Positions 49,624 to 58,594 are shown, counted from the stretch's first letter. The stretch: 64,000 bases of DNA from CAVZBW01 sp963773635 (GCA_963773635.1 CAVZBW010000005.1:1488001-1552000), one strand, 5' to 3'. The notes: generated by a model from the letters alone, not told the origin. Numbers and translations: made by a program.

Positions 49624-50880
49624 GTGGATCTGACCGTCCGAGCGATACCCGGGTTCGTGGCGACCATGGCTGCGGAGGGGTGGTGGCTGCGGAGACGAGC
49701 CCGGCGCTCCGAGGCGCAGGGGGCCATCTCCACGTCGCCGACTCAGCCGGCCAGCCCGTCGGCGACCCAGCCGGCCGCCGAGTACGAGCTGCGCGACACG
49801 GTCGCCAGCATCACCATGGGCACAGCCAGCCTGGTGGCCCCCATCGTGACCTCGCGCCTTCTCACGAGGGTGGTGCGGCGGCCGAGCGGGCGGATCCGCA
49901 CGGGTCTCCTCGCCACGACCGCGGCTGTCGCGGCCGCCACCACGGTGGCCGACCGCCTGGGCCAACTCGAGGCATCCGGGGCGCCCGCCAACCGGGAGCG
50001 TCGCCGGCGGCTGGCCCGAGCGGCCGAGGCAACGAGCGGAGCCGGAGGGGTGGCTTCGATCCTCCTCGGAGGGGCCACCATCGCCACCTTGTGGGCCGAC
50101 TGGACGTCCGATCGGCAGATGTGGGGGCATCGATTGCTCCGAGACCTCGGCAGCGGGCCGCTCGTCCTGCTCGCCGCGGTCATCGGTTGGGACTTCCTCT
50201 ACTACTGGAACCATCGCTTTATGCACGAGAGCCGCTTCATGTGGGCGATCCACGTCGTGCACCATTCGAGCGAGCGCCTCAACCTGTCGACCGCGCTGCG
50301 CCAGCCGGTCGCCTACGCCCTCGGGACGTTCATCCCCTCGGGACTGCTCGCCTCCCTCGGGATCCGCCCCCGGATCATCACCACGGCGCGCGAGCTCAAC
50401 CTGCTCTACCAGTACTGGGTCCACACCGAGCTCGTCGGCAGGTTGGGCCCGGCCGAGCGGCTCATGAACACCCCCTCGCACCACCGCGTGCACCACGGCA
50501 GCAACCCTCGGTACCTCGACCGGAACCATGGGGGCATCCTCATCGTCTGGGACCGGATCTTTGGCACCTTCGAGCCGGAGGACGACCCGCCCGTCTATGG
50601 GCTCACGAAGAACATCGAGACGTTCAACCCACTGCGGATCGCCACCCACGAGTATGCCGACCTGCTGCGCGACGTCGCCTCCGCCCGGTCCTGGAGGGAT
50701 CGCCTGTCCTATGTGCTGAGGGAGCCCGGATGGTCCTATCGGCGGCGAGCCGAGCGCTCCGCCGCTGAGGCGAGCACCTTCGGGGACGCGCCCGGGTGCG
50801 CCGACACGGCGAGCGCAGATCCGGGTGACCGGCAGGCTGTGCCACCGTCGGGCCCCTCCCAGCTGGCTGCGGCCGGCTGA
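49624..50880 (+). CDS. fatty-acid hydroxylase/sterol desaturase-family di-iron enzyme
   Basis: About 418 residues from a GTG at 49624 (longer in-frame starts exist). Several membrane helices precede the di-iron histidine clusters: H-R-F-M-H (about residue 198), H-V-V-H-H-S-S (about residue 212) and H-H-R-V-H-H-G-S-N (about residue 284), matching the H-x3-H, H-x2-H-H, H-H-x2-H-H pattern of integral-membrane hydroxylases and desaturases. F-G-T-F-E-P-E-D and Y-G-L-T lie close to the C-terminal part. Substrate is a lipid or sterol-like molecule. The tail is Ala/Asp-rich and low-complexity. It is 54 bp upstream of the sulfatase gene on the same strand. Confidence 0.88.
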   Translation: MDLTVRAIPGFVATMAAEGWWLRRRARRSEAQGAISTSPTQPASPSATQPAAEYELRDTVASITMGTASLVAPIVTSRLLTRVVRRPSGRIRTGLLATTAAVAAATTVADRLGQLEASGAPANRERRRRLARAAEATSGAGGVASILLGGATIATLWADWTSDRQMWGHRLLRDLGSGPLVLLAAVIGWDFLYYWNHRFMHESRFMWAIHVVHHSSERLNLSTALRQPVAYALGTFIPSGLLASLGIRPRIITTARELNLLYQYWVHTELVGRLGPAERLMNTPSHHRVHHGSNPRYLDRNHGGILIVWDRIFGTFEPEDDPPVYGLTKNIETFNPLRIATHEYADLLRDVASARSWRDRLSYVLREPGWSYRRRAERSAAEASTFGDAPGCADTASADPGDRQAVPPSGPSQLAAAG

Positions 50881-50934
50881 GCTCTCCTCGTTCGTATCTT
50901 CGCCTATCTTCCGCCCCCAAGGAGGCCCGAACCC

Positions 50935-52467
50935 TTGCCCGACTTCGACCCCATAGCGAGCCCTACGCAGCGCCTCGCTCCCCATCGCGAGCCCACATTC
51001 ATCCACGAGGAGGACCTCGCCGCGGCGCGTGAGCGCCTGCGGGCGTACGCCTCCACCCACGATGGCCGGCGCCCCAACGTCTTGGTCTTCCTCACCGACG
51101 ACGTCGGCTGGGGCGACTTCGGGTGCTACGGGGGCGGCGTCGCCTACGGGGCGCCCACGCCGAACATCGACCGGCTGGCCCGCAGGGGCCTGATCCTCAC
51201 CTCGTGCTACTCCGAGCCTTCGTGCACCCCCTCCCGTGCGACCCTGCTCACCGGTCGGCTACCCATGCGGCACGGCCTCCAGCGACCCCCCATGTACGGC
51301 GAACCAGGTGGGCTGGCCATGGAGACCACGCTCGCACAACTGCTGTCCGACGCCGGGTACGTCACCCAGGGAGTCGGTAAGTGGCACCTCGGGGAGAACA
51401 GCGCCTCACAGCCCCAGCACTGCGGCTTCGACGACTTCTACGGCTTCCTGTCGGTCTCGGACATGTACACGGAGTGGCGCGACCCCTACTTCTTCCCCGA
51501 GATCGTCTACTCCGAGGCGCGCACCGAGTGGGTGCGCAACATGCCGTTCAACAAGTGCTTCGTCCACGCTCGACGCGGTGGAGAGCTCGAGGAGGTGGAG
51601 GAGGTCACGATCCCCGTCCTTTCCACCCTCGACGACAAGTGGGCCACCTACTCCGAGGACTTCATCCGTGAGCAGACGTCCGGAGAGCGTCCGTGGTTCC
51701 TCTACCACTGCACTCGCGGTGCGCATTTCGACAACTACCCGCACGAGCGGTTCCTCGGGGCGTCCCCGGCACGGCACCCCTACAAGGACACCATCGTCGA
51801 GCTGGACGACATCGTGGGTCGGCTCGTGAGGGTGCTCGAGGAGACCGGCCAGCTCGAGCACACCTTGATCATGATCTCCTCCGACAACGGCCCGGAGATG
51901 GAGACCTGGCCCGACGCCGCCTTTACGCCCTTTCGCTCTGCCAAGGGGTCGACGTGGGAGGGCGGGGTCCGGGTGCCGGGCATCTTTGCCTGGCCCGGCC
52001 TGATCGAGCCCGATCGGACCTCCGACGGGCTGTTCTCCTTTTCCGACCTGCTTCCGACCGTCCTGCACCTCGCCGGGGCCGACCATCTCGTCCCCGACGA
52101 TCGCTTCGTCGACGGTATCGACCAGACCTCGTTTTTGCTTTCCCCCGAGGGGCGCTCCAACCGCAAGTATCAGTACTACTGGCTCGGCCAGATGTTCTCG
52201 GGCATCCGGGTCGGCGAGTACAAGCTCATGCTCGGGTCCATCTCCGACAACGACACCGACGTCCACGGCAAGGGCGGCTTTACCGGGGTGGTTCAGAAGT
52301 ACCCCTATGGGCGTATCTACAACCTGTACCTCGATCCGAAGGAGGAGCACTCCTACGCCATCCGGAAGCTGCCCTACGTCGACGCCCTCCTCGGAGGGGT
52401 CACGCACCATGTGGGGACGTTCGCCCCGCCGTATACGGCGAACCTGGTGGTCGGCCTCAACGTCTGA
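50935..52467 (+). CDS. arylsulfatase (type I, Cys-type)
   Basis: A 510-residue sulfatase with a TTG start and AAGGAGG 9 nt upstream. The metal site is V-F-L-T-D-D-V-G-W-G-D (about residue 53). The formylglycine signature is C-T-P-S-R-A-T-L-L-T-G-R (about residue 98), where Cys must be oxidised by a formylglycine-generating enzyme encoded elsewhere. G-K-W-H-L-G and S-S-D-N-G-P-E (metal-site Asp/Asn) follow. No signal peptide is seen, so it is probably cytosolic. The neighbouring di-iron hydroxylase suggests sulfated steroid or lipid substrates, by inference only. Confidence 0.92.
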   Translation: MPDFDPIASPTQRLAPHREPTFIHEEDLAAARERLRAYASTHDGRRPNVLVFLTDDVGWGDFGCYGGGVAYGAPTPNIDRLARRGLILTSCYSEPSCTPSRATLLTGRLPMRHGLQRPPMYGEPGGLAMETTLAQLLSDAGYVTQGVGKWHLGENSASQPQHCGFDDFYGFLSVSDMYTEWRDPYFFPEIVYSEARTEWVRNMPFNKCFVHARRGGELEEVEEVTIPVLSTLDDKWATYSEDFIREQTSGERPWFLYHCTRGAHFDNYPHERFLGASPARHPYKDTIVELDDIVGRLVRVLEETGQLEHTLIMISSDNGPEMETWPDAAFTPFRSAKGSTWEGGVRVPGIFAWPGLIEPDRTSDGLFSFSDLLPTVLHLAGADHLVPDDRFVDGIDQTSFLLSPEGRSNRKYQYYWLGQMFSGIRVGEYKLMLGSISDNDTDVHGKGGFTGVVQKYPYGRIYNLYLDPKEEHSYAIRKLPYVDALLGGVTHHVGTFAPPYTANLVVGLNV

Positions 52468-53056
52468 CGGTCGCGGGGCCCGACGCAAGGGGCGTGGGTG
52501 GCGCTGCCGCAGCCGTCGCTGCAACAAAGGCCGCCCCACCGACCTCGAGCGTCCGATCGGGTTCGGACCCCGGCAAGAAGCGATGGTCCAGCTCGAGGAT
52601 CACGACGCCGTGGGCGAACGACCAGAGGGCCTGCGCAAGGATCGGATCCCCGGTGACCAGGTACCAAGGGCTGCCGGCCCACTCCTCGAGGCCGTCGGGC
52701 AGCTCGCCTCGCGGCCACCGACGCCCCGTTGCCAGGCGGTAGAGGTTGGGATGACCCAGGCTGTATCGGCGGTAGGCGCGCAAGAGGCTCATGACGGGGT
52801 TGCGCTTCTCGGTGTCCGTGATCGCCGCGTGGCAGATCTCGCCGATCTCCAACAGGCCGTCGTGAACGATGGCCAACTCCACGGCGGCCTTGCTGGCAAA
52901 GTGCTTGTAGAGCGACGGCGCCTGGATTCCGAGCTCTCCGGCGAGGCGGCGCATGGTCACCGATGCGGGGCCCTCCTCCTCGAGCAGCCGCCGGGCCGTC
53001 TCCACGATCTCCGCAGCGCGTTCCGATCTCGGCGAGGCCCATGGCGATGCGCTCAC
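52457..53056 (-). CDS. TetR-family transcriptional regulator
   Basis: A 199-residue regulator with a GTG start that overlaps the upstream gene's stop by 4 bp. The DNA-binding domain is R-A-A-E-I-V-E-T-A-R-R-L-L-E-E-E-G, then S-V-T-M-R-R-L-A-G-E-L-G-I-Q-A-P-S-L-Y-K-H-F. The C-terminal ligand domain ends in an Ala/Pro-rich tail. It is in one operon with a deazaflavin-type reductase and is likely to repress it from the two operators at 53533-53573. Its last 11 bp overlap the end of the convergent sulfatase gene. Confidence 0.9.
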   Translation of the reverse strand: MSASPWASPRSERAAEIVETARRLLEEEGPASVTMRRLAGELGIQAPSLYKHFASKAAVELAIVHDGLLEIGEICHAAITDTEKRNPVMSLLRAYRRYSLGHPNLYRLATGRRWPRGELPDGLEEWAGSPWYLVTGDPILAQALWSFAHGVVILELDHRFLPGSEPDRTLEVGGAAFVAATAAAAPPTPLASGPATVRR

Positions 53057-53508
53057 GTGGGGTCCGACAGCAGGAAGACCGGGTGGCGGCTCGCGATCCG
53101 CTGGACATCCGCTTCGCTCGAGTCGGGACCCACCCCGTCGAAGAACACGCCGACCTCCATCTTCCAGCGGCGTAGATAGGCGCGCAGGACGGGGGGCTTG
53201 GCGTCGTCGGGAAGCTCCTGCGCAATGCGCTCGTCCCGACGACGACCCACGAGCAGGGCCAGATGCCCCTGGTCCGCCCGGACGTTCCGGACCCACTGGC
53301 AGTCCCCTCGGGGCGCTACCAGGTACTGCCGCCCGTCCAGGTCGAGCAGGTTGACGGGCGTCCGCCGAGGCTCGCCGCTGCGGCGCCCTCGCACTTCCAG
53401 GATCCTGCTCCCCCAGACGCTCACCCCGGCGCGGGTCAGGGCCAGGACCAGCGGATTCATCACGTGGCGGGTTGCCCATCCGGGCTGGCGGTAGTGCTGT
53501 TGCTCCAT
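53053..53508 (-). CDS. Ddn-type F420-dependent nitroreductase family protein
   Basis: A 151-residue split-barrel protein of the nitroreductase / deazaflavin-dependent (DUF385) family. Marks are G-R-R-S-G-E-P-R-R-T-P-V-N-L-L, the strand Y-L-V-A-P-R-G-D-C-Q-W-V-R-N-V-R-A and a C-terminal V-F-L-L-S-D-P. Relatives use reduced F420 to reduce enones, quinones or aflatoxin-like compounds. Under control of the following TetR gene it may detoxify an enone that acts as the inducer. Confidence 0.9.
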   Translation of the reverse strand: MEQQHYRQPGWATRHVMNPLVLALTRAGVSVWGSRILEVRGRRSGEPRRTPVNLLDLDGRQYLVAPRGDCQWVRNVRADQGHLALLVGRRRDERIAQELPDDAKPPVLRAYLRRWKMEVGVFFDGVGPDSSEADVQRIASRHPVFLLSDPT

Positions 53509-53532
53509 GTCGATCGCTCCTTCTCACGGGCA

Positions 53533-53573
53533 GCTAACGTCGTTAGCCTCCAGTATGGCTAACGACGTTAGCC
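53533..53573. promoter_or_regulatory. duplicated TetR operator
   Basis: Two near-identical palindromes: GCTAACG-T-CGTTAGC at 53533-53547 and GGCTAACG-A-CGTTAGCC at 53557-53573, with centres 25 bp apart. They lie just upstream of the reductase-TetR operon. The repeat of the same half-site (GCTAACG) makes them a convincing autoregulatory operator pair. Confidence 0.75.
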
Positions 53574-53602
53574 TCGTCAAGGGCGCGACCGACGTGGACG
53601 CT

Positions 53603-54121
53603 TCAGGCGACCGCGCCGCTTCGACGAGGCAGCACCCAGCCCGGGCGCGGAAAGTGACAGGTGTACCCGTTCGGGTAGTGCTCCAGGTAGTCCTGGTGCT
53701 CTGGCTCCGCCTCCCAGAACGGCCCGGCGGGCGTCACCTCGGTGACCACCTTGCCGGGCCAGAGCCCCGATGCTTCGACGTCGGCAATGGTGTCCTCGGC
53801 CACACGGCGCTGCGTGTCGTCAAGGTAGAAGATCGCCGAGCGGTAGCTCGTGCCCACGTCGTTGCCCTGCCGATTGACCGTCGTAGGGTCGTGGATCTGG
53901 AAGAAGAACTCGAGCAGGTCGCGATAGGACGTCTGCTCGGGATCGAAGGTGATCTCGATGGCCTCGGCATGGGTCCCATGGTGGCGATACGTCGCGTTGG
54001 CCACGTCACCGCCGGTGTAGCCCACTCGCGTGGACAGCACTCCGGGGCGCTTGCGGATCAGGTCCTGCATGCCCCAGAAGCAACCTCCGGCAAGAATCGC
54101 CTTCTCGGTGCGCTCGCTCAT
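53603..54121 (-). CDS. msrA: peptide-methionine (S)-S-oxide reductase
   Basis: A 172-residue MsrA. The catalytic Cys is in L-A-G-G-C-F-W-G-M-Q near the N-terminus. Other conserved parts are V-G-Y-T-G-G, H-A-E-A-I-E-I-T-F-D-P, F-F-Q-I-H-D-P-T-T, N-R-Q-G-N-D-V-G-T-S-Y-R-S and H-Q-D-Y-L. No resolving Cys of the C-terminal type is seen. It overlaps msrB by 4 bp (ATGA), forming a methionine-repair operon. Confidence 0.96.
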   Translation of the reverse strand: MSERTEKAILAGGCFWGMQDLIRKRPGVLSTRVGYTGGDVANATYRHHGTHAEAIEITFDPEQTSYRDLLEFFFQIHDPTTVNRQGNDVGTSYRSAIFYLDDTQRRVAEDTIADVEASGLWPGKVVTEVTPAGPFWEAEPEHQDYLEHYPNGYTCHFPRPGWVLPRRSGAVA

Positions 54122-54594
54122 CGCGCTTCCTTTCTTGTGTCCTCGGGGTCGTCGAACAGCGTCTTGTACTGGCCATAGCCCTCGGCCTCCAGGTCCTCGT
54201 AGGGCACGAAGCGCAGGGCGGCCGAGTTGATGCAGTAGCGCAGGCCTCCCTCCTCGGGAGGTCCGTCCTCAAAGACGTGACCGAGATGGCTGTCGCCATG
54301 CCTCGATCGGACCTCGGTGCGGATCATCCCGTGGCTCCGGTCGGTCTGCTCCAGCACGTTGGATTGGTCCAGGGGAACGGTGAAGCTGGGCCAGCCGCAA
54401 CCGCTGTCGAACTTCTTGGTGGAAGCGAACAGGGGCTCCCCCGAGACGATGTCGACGTAGACACCCGCCTCCTTCTTGTCCCAAAACTCGTTGTCGAAGG
54501 CCGGCTCGGTGGCGCCCTCCTGGGTCACGGCGTACTGGCGATGGTCGAGCCGGGCAATCGCCTCCTGGTCCTTGCGATAGTCGTCGTCCGTCAC
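54118..54594 (-). CDS. msrB: peptide-methionine (R)-S-oxide reductase, zinc-less form
   Basis: 158 residues from GTG 54594, with AAGGAGG 6 nt upstream; upstream in-frame codons to 54684 look non-coding. MsrB marks are K-K-F-D-S-G-C-G-W-P-S-F, H-L-G-H-V-F-E-D-G-P and the catalytic Cys in R-Y-C-I-N-S-A-A-L-R-F. The usual zinc C-x-x-C pair before the L-F segment is absent (Y-V-D-I-V-S-G-E-P-L-F), placing it with the metal-free MsrB group. It reduces the R-epimer and complements msrA downstream. Confidence 0.93.
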   Translation of the reverse strand: MTDDDYRKDQEAIARLDHRQYAVTQEGATEPAFDNEFWDKKEAGVYVDIVSGEPLFASTKKFDSGCGWPSFTVPLDQSNVLEQTDRSHGMIRTEVRSRHGDSHLGHVFEDGPPEEGGLRYCINSAALRFVPYEDLEAEGYGQYKTLFDDPEDTRKEAR

Positions 54595-54793
54595 GTCGAC
54601 CCTCCTTGTCCTCGATACCCCAAACTCCCACACCGCGGCGCGGCTGAGGCGACGCCGTACGATCCGAGGCAGGGCCCGGGCCACCAGTCAACCCGGTCGG
54701 ACCTCCTGGCCTGGCAACCAGTGCCGCCAGCGCCAATCATCGGCCCGAACGAGATCTGGAGACCGTCTCGGCGGAGGGTCTACCTTGGGAGCC

Positions 54794-55360
54794 GTGACTG
54801 AGATCTCCGAGCGCTACCGACGGATCGCCGACGGCTTCACGGCACGCATCGACGGAGTGGCCGACGACCGCTGGTCGCTGCCATCACCCTGCACCGAATG
54901 GGTCGCAAGGGATGTGGCGGCGCACGTCATCGGGACGCACGACCGGGTGCTGGCCACGCTGGACGGGGCCGAGCCCAATGAGGTCGACGCCGATGGCGAC
55001 CTCGCCGCACAGTGGGCGGTGGCTCGCAGCGAGCTGCAATCGGCCCTCGACGATCCGGCCCGAGCGTCAAAGACCGTGAGCGGAATGTTTGGCGAGCAGC
55101 CCTTCTCCTCGCTGGTCGGCCGGCTCCTCTGCGCGGACACCCTGATCCACACCTGGGACCTGGCCCGAGCGACCGGACAGGACGAGCGGCTCGATCCCGA
55201 GGGCGTCTCCACGGCGCTCGGGTTCTTGCTGCCGATCGACGAGGCGATCCGCCGGCCGGGCGGGTTCTCCGCCAAGATCGACCCTCCCGCGGACGCCGAC
55301 GAGCAGACCAGGCTGCTCAACTTCTGCGGACGAAGCGTGGAAAGGGCGAGCTCCCGCTGA
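54794..55360 (+). CDS. DinB/mycothiol-dependent isomerase-like protein (TIGR03086 type)
   Basis: About 188 residues from GTG 54794. The four-helix metal-binding fold has the N-terminal W-S-L-P-S-P-C-T-E-W-V-A-R-D-V-A-A-H-V motif with its His, then H-D-R-V-L-A-T and T-L-I-H-T-W-D-L-A-R-A-T-G with a second His. These positions match the three-His metal site of maleylpyruvate-isomerase-like, mycothiol-linked proteins. The substrate is unknown. Such genes are frequent in mycothiol-producing actinobacteria. Confidence 0.85.
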   Translation: MTEISERYRRIADGFTARIDGVADDRWSLPSPCTEWVARDVAAHVIGTHDRVLATLDGAEPNEVDADGDLAAQWAVARSELQSALDDPARASKTVSGMFGEQPFSSLVGRLLCADTLIHTWDLARATGQDERLDPEGVSTALGFLLPIDEAIRRPGGFSAKIDPPADADEQTRLLNFCGRSVERASSR

Positions 55361-55416
55361 CACGCCGGCCCTAGCATTTCGCCTCGGCGTCAACCTGCCG
55401 GACGAGCGGAGGTGAC

Positions 55417-56841
55417 GTGACGAGGAGTGGGCCCGATCACGAGGAGACGGCGCCGGCCCCCGAGGAGACGGCACCGGTCCCCGAGGTGACGGCTCGCAAG
55501 CTGCTCCGGGTTCGGACCGTGTGGGTCCTCCCGACCATCTTGGGCTCATTGCTGATCATGTTGGTGACCCTGATCTACTTTGGCTCGATCGTCGACCCGG
55601 CGGCTCACCTGCACGGACTGCCCGTGCTCGTCGTCAACCAGGACCAGGGGGGCGAGTCACCGGCCGGCCACGTCAACCTCGGAACGGAGACGGTGTCGTC
55701 GTTCCAACGCTCCTCGGCGCTGACCAGCCGGCTGGCGCTGCGGACGACGAGCCTGCAGGAAGCCCACGTCCTCTTGAACCAAGGTGCCGACTACGCGGCG
55801 GTCGTCTTCCCCACCGACTTCACCCAGTCGGTCCTCTCGCTGGCCGGAGCCTCGTCGGCACCCACGCGTTCCGCCCCGAGACCCACCGTCGAGCTGCTGA
55901 CCAATCCTCGGGCCGGGAACATCGGCGTCAGCCTGGCGACCGGCGTGCTCCAACCCGCCCTGACCCAGGCCTCGCACAAGATCGGTGCACAGGTCCTGGC
56001 GGTGCGGGCCGGCAACGGTCACGCCGACCCGAGCGTGCGGGCCCTGCTCGCGGATCCGGTCGCCCAGGCCATCGTCCCCTACCGACCGTTGCCCGACCAC
56101 GCCGGCTTGGGCCTCAGCGCGTTCTACCTCTCGCTCCTCACCACCATGACCGGGTTTCTCGGCGCCACGGCCATCAACGCGGCGGTCGACTCGGCTCTCG
56201 GCTACGCCACCAGCGAGATCGGCCCGTGGTGGCGGCTGCGTCGACCGCTGCGCATCACGCGGTGGCAGACCCTGCTCGCCAAATGGACCATGGCCGTCGT
56301 CATCGTCCCCGTGATGTCGGGGGTCATGCTGCTCGCGGCCGCAGCCATCCTGCAGGTCGACGCGCCGCATGCCTGGCTCCTGTGGTTGTACGTGGCATTC
56401 GCGGCCGTCGTGGTCGCGTTCGGGACACTGGCCCTGTTCGCCGCCCTCGGCACGCTCGGCCAGCTCTTCGCGCTGATCATCTTCATCTACCTGGCACTGG
56501 CGTCCTCCGGGGGAACCGTTCCCCTCCAGGCGCTGTCCGGCTTTTATCGCTTCACCAGCAGCTTCGAGCCCCTACGGCAAATCCTCGACGGTGTCCGGTC
56601 CATCCTCTACTTCGACGCGCAGGGCGACGCCGGGCTCACTCGGGCCCTCGTCCTGACCAGCATCGGCCTCGTCTTCTGGCTCGTCTTCGGCACGGTCGCC
56701 GTTCGCTGGTACGACCGGCGAAACCTCTATCGCATGCCGCCGGAGGTCATGGCGTACGTCAACCGTGCCGTGCGGGCCTACACGGACAGCGAGCGGCCCG
56801 ACCCCCGGCCCGAGTCCCGAGCGGATCCACAACCACGCTGA
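55417..56841 (+). CDS. YhgE/Pip- or DUF3533-type ABC-2-like membrane protein
   Basis: A 474-residue membrane protein with a GTG start. The N-terminus carries two copies of a Glu/Thr/Ala/Pro repeat. The first transmembrane helix (V-L-P-T-I-L-G-S-L-L-I-M-L-V-T-L-I-Y) is followed by a large extracellular loop with G-L-P-V-L-V-V-N-Q-D-Q-G-G and A-D-Y-A-A-V-V-F-P-T-D-F, and five further helices toward the C-terminus, as in the YhgE/Pip and SNG1 families. No ATPase gene is adjacent. Possibly a transporter-like or phage-receptor-like protein. Confidence 0.85.
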   Translation: MTRSGPDHEETAPAPEETAPVPEVTARKLLRVRTVWVLPTILGSLLIMLVTLIYFGSIVDPAAHLHGLPVLVVNQDQGGESPAGHVNLGTETVSSFQRSSALTSRLALRTTSLQEAHVLLNQGADYAAVVFPTDFTQSVLSLAGASSAPTRSAPRPTVELLTNPRAGNIGVSLATGVLQPALTQASHKIGAQVLAVRAGNGHADPSVRALLADPVAQAIVPYRPLPDHAGLGLSAFYLSLLTTMTGFLGATAINAAVDSALGYATSEIGPWWRLRRPLRITRWQTLLAKWTMAVVIVPVMSGVMLLAAAAILQVDAPHAWLLWLYVAFAAVVVAFGTLALFAALGTLGQLFALIIFIYLALASSGGTVPLQALSGFYRFTSSFEPLRQILDGVRSILYFDAQGDAGLTRALVLTSIGLVFWLVFGTVAVRWYDRRNLYRMPPEVMAYVNRAVRAYTDSERPDPRPESRADPQPR

Positions 56842-56875
56842 CGGTCCCTCCCGAGCCGCCGGACGGGAGCGCGAC

Positions 56876-58594
56876 CTACGACTTCTCGCTGACGCCGGCC
56901 TGGTCGAAGGTCGCCATCTCGGCCAGAACCCGAGCCGCGGACTGCAGGATCGGTAGTGCCAGGCATCCCCCGGTCCCCTCCCCGAGTCGCAGATCGAGAT
57001 CCAGCACGGGGCGCAGACCGACCCGCTCGAGCGCCACGCCGGCGCCCGGCTCTACCGAGCGGTGACCGGCGAAGCAGTACTCGACCACCCCCGGGGCGAG
57101 CGCGGCCGCGACCAGCAGACCCGCGCACGCAATCACCCCGTCGACGACGACGGGGACCCGGGCGGCAGCGCCCCCCACGATGTAGCCGGCCAATGCCGCG
57201 ATCTCCAGACCCCCGAGTGAAGCGAGCGCCCCGACCGCGTCACCCGGCTCGACGTGGCGCGCCGTCCGCTCGAGCGCACCCTCGACCACGGCGAGCTTTC
57301 GCCGCAGCGTCTCGTCGTCGATCCCCGTGCCACGCCCGGTCACGTCGGACGGCGGACGGCGGGCGAAGTACGCGATCAGTGCGGCCGAGGGTGTGGTGTT
57401 GCCGATGCCCATGTCACCGGTCACGAGGCACCGGTTGCCGGACGCCACGAGCTCCCGGGCGACCTCGGCCCCGACGTCGAGGGCGCGCCACGCTTCGTCG
57501 CGCGACATCGCCGGCTCGATCAGGATGTTTCCCGTGCCGGCGCGCACCTTGCGGCGGATGAGCCCAGGAGCCGCATCGAGCGCCGTCGCCACTCCGACGT
57601 CGACGACCAACACGTCCACGCCGATCTGGCGGGCGATGGCGTTGATGGCTGCCCCGCCCGCGCAGAAGTTCCCGACCATCTGGGTGGTCACCTCCGACGG
57701 CCACGGAGTGACGCCCTCCGCGACCACCCCGTGATCGGCGGCAAACACGGCCACGGTGGCGGGCGTGGGCACGGGCGGGGGCAATACCCCGGAGATCGCC
57801 GCCAGCCGCGAGCCGAGGACTTCCAGCTGTCCGAGCGAGCCGGGCGGCTTGGTGAGCCTGCCCTGATGTTCCTCGGCCGCGCGGCCCACCGCAGCGTCGG
57901 GCGCTGCCATCACCTCCGCCGCCTCTTCGAATGGTCGCATTCCCTCATGTTGCCCCCAATGCTCGTGATGGACCGCCCAGCGGAGCGGTCGCGGCGACGC
58001 CCAACCGGCCTGGGCCAGCTCCGGCTCGGGATCGAACTCTTCGACCCACCCGATGCACAGGTAGGCGATGGGGGACACGTGCGGCGGAAGCTCCAAGACG
58101 GCCGAGAGCTCGGAGGGCTCGTAAAAGCTGACCCAGCCGACGCCCAGGCCCTCGACGCGTGCGGCGAGCCAGAGGTTCTCGATCGCCAGGCAGGTCGAGT
58201 ACGCCGCGGTCTCCGGCTGCAGATGACGGCCGAGTACCCGGACGCCGCCCCGCTCGAGGGTCGACGTCACCACCACGTTGAGCGGGGCGTCCAAGATGGC
58301 CTGGATCTTGAGGCGATCGAAGTCGGAACCTCGTGCCGAGCTCAGCGAGGCGGCGAAGACGCGACGCTGCTCCTCCACGTGTGCGGCGACGCGCCGGCGC
58401 AGGGCCTCGTCGGTGACGAGCAGGAAGTCCCACGGTTGGGACAGGCCGACCGACGGGGCCTGGTGCGCCGCCCGCAGCACCCGGTCGATCACGTCACCCG
58501 GGACCGGATCCCCGAGGAACCGCCGCCGGACGTCGCGCCGGGTCCCGATGACCGAGTAGAGGGCCTCTCGAGCCGAGGCAGGGTCGCCCTTCAC
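56876..58594 (-). CDS. cobT: BluB-CobT fusion for the cobamide lower ligand
   Basis: A 572-residue bifunctional protein. Residues of about 1-215 are BluB, the flavin-destroying 5,6-dimethylbenzimidazole synthase: T-R-R-D-V-R-R-R-F, A-P-S-V-G-L-S-Q-P-W-D-F, and E-N-L-W-L-A-A-R-V-E-G-L-G-V-G-W-V-S-F-Y. Residues of about 225-565 are CobT, nicotinate-nucleotide:DMB phosphoribosyltransferase: K-P-P-G-S-L-G-Q-L-E, A-D-H-G-V, G-D-M-G-I-G-N-T-T and the C-terminal L-G-E-G-T-G-G with the catalytic Glu. One polypeptide thus makes and activates the lower ligand. The start overlaps the chelatase stop by 4 bp; last gene of the cobalamin operon. Confidence 0.95.
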   Translation of the reverse strand: MKGDPASAREALYSVIGTRRDVRRRFLGDPVPGDVIDRVLRAAHQAPSVGLSQPWDFLLVTDEALRRRVAAHVEEQRRVFAASLSSARGSDFDRLKIQAILDAPLNVVVTSTLERGGVRVLGRHLQPETAAYSTCLAIENLWLAARVEGLGVGWVSFYEPSELSAVLELPPHVSPIAYLCIGWVEEFDPEPELAQAGWASPRPLRWAVHHEHWGQHEGMRPFEEAAEVMAAPDAAVGRAAEEHQGRLTKPPGSLGQLEVLGSRLAAISGVLPPPVPTPATVAVFAADHGVVAEGVTPWPSEVTTQMVGNFCAGGAAINAIARQIGVDVLVVDVGVATALDAAPGLIRRKVRAGTGNILIEPAMSRDEAWRALDVGAEVARELVASGNRCLVTGDMGIGNTTPSAALIAYFARRPPSDVTGRGTGIDDETLRRKLAVVEGALERTARHVEPGDAVGALASLGGLEIAALAGYIVGGAAARVPVVVDGVIACAGLLVAAALAPGVVEYCFAGHRSVEPGAGVALERVGLRPVLDLDLRLGEGTGGCLALPILQSAARVLAEMATFDQAGVSEKS

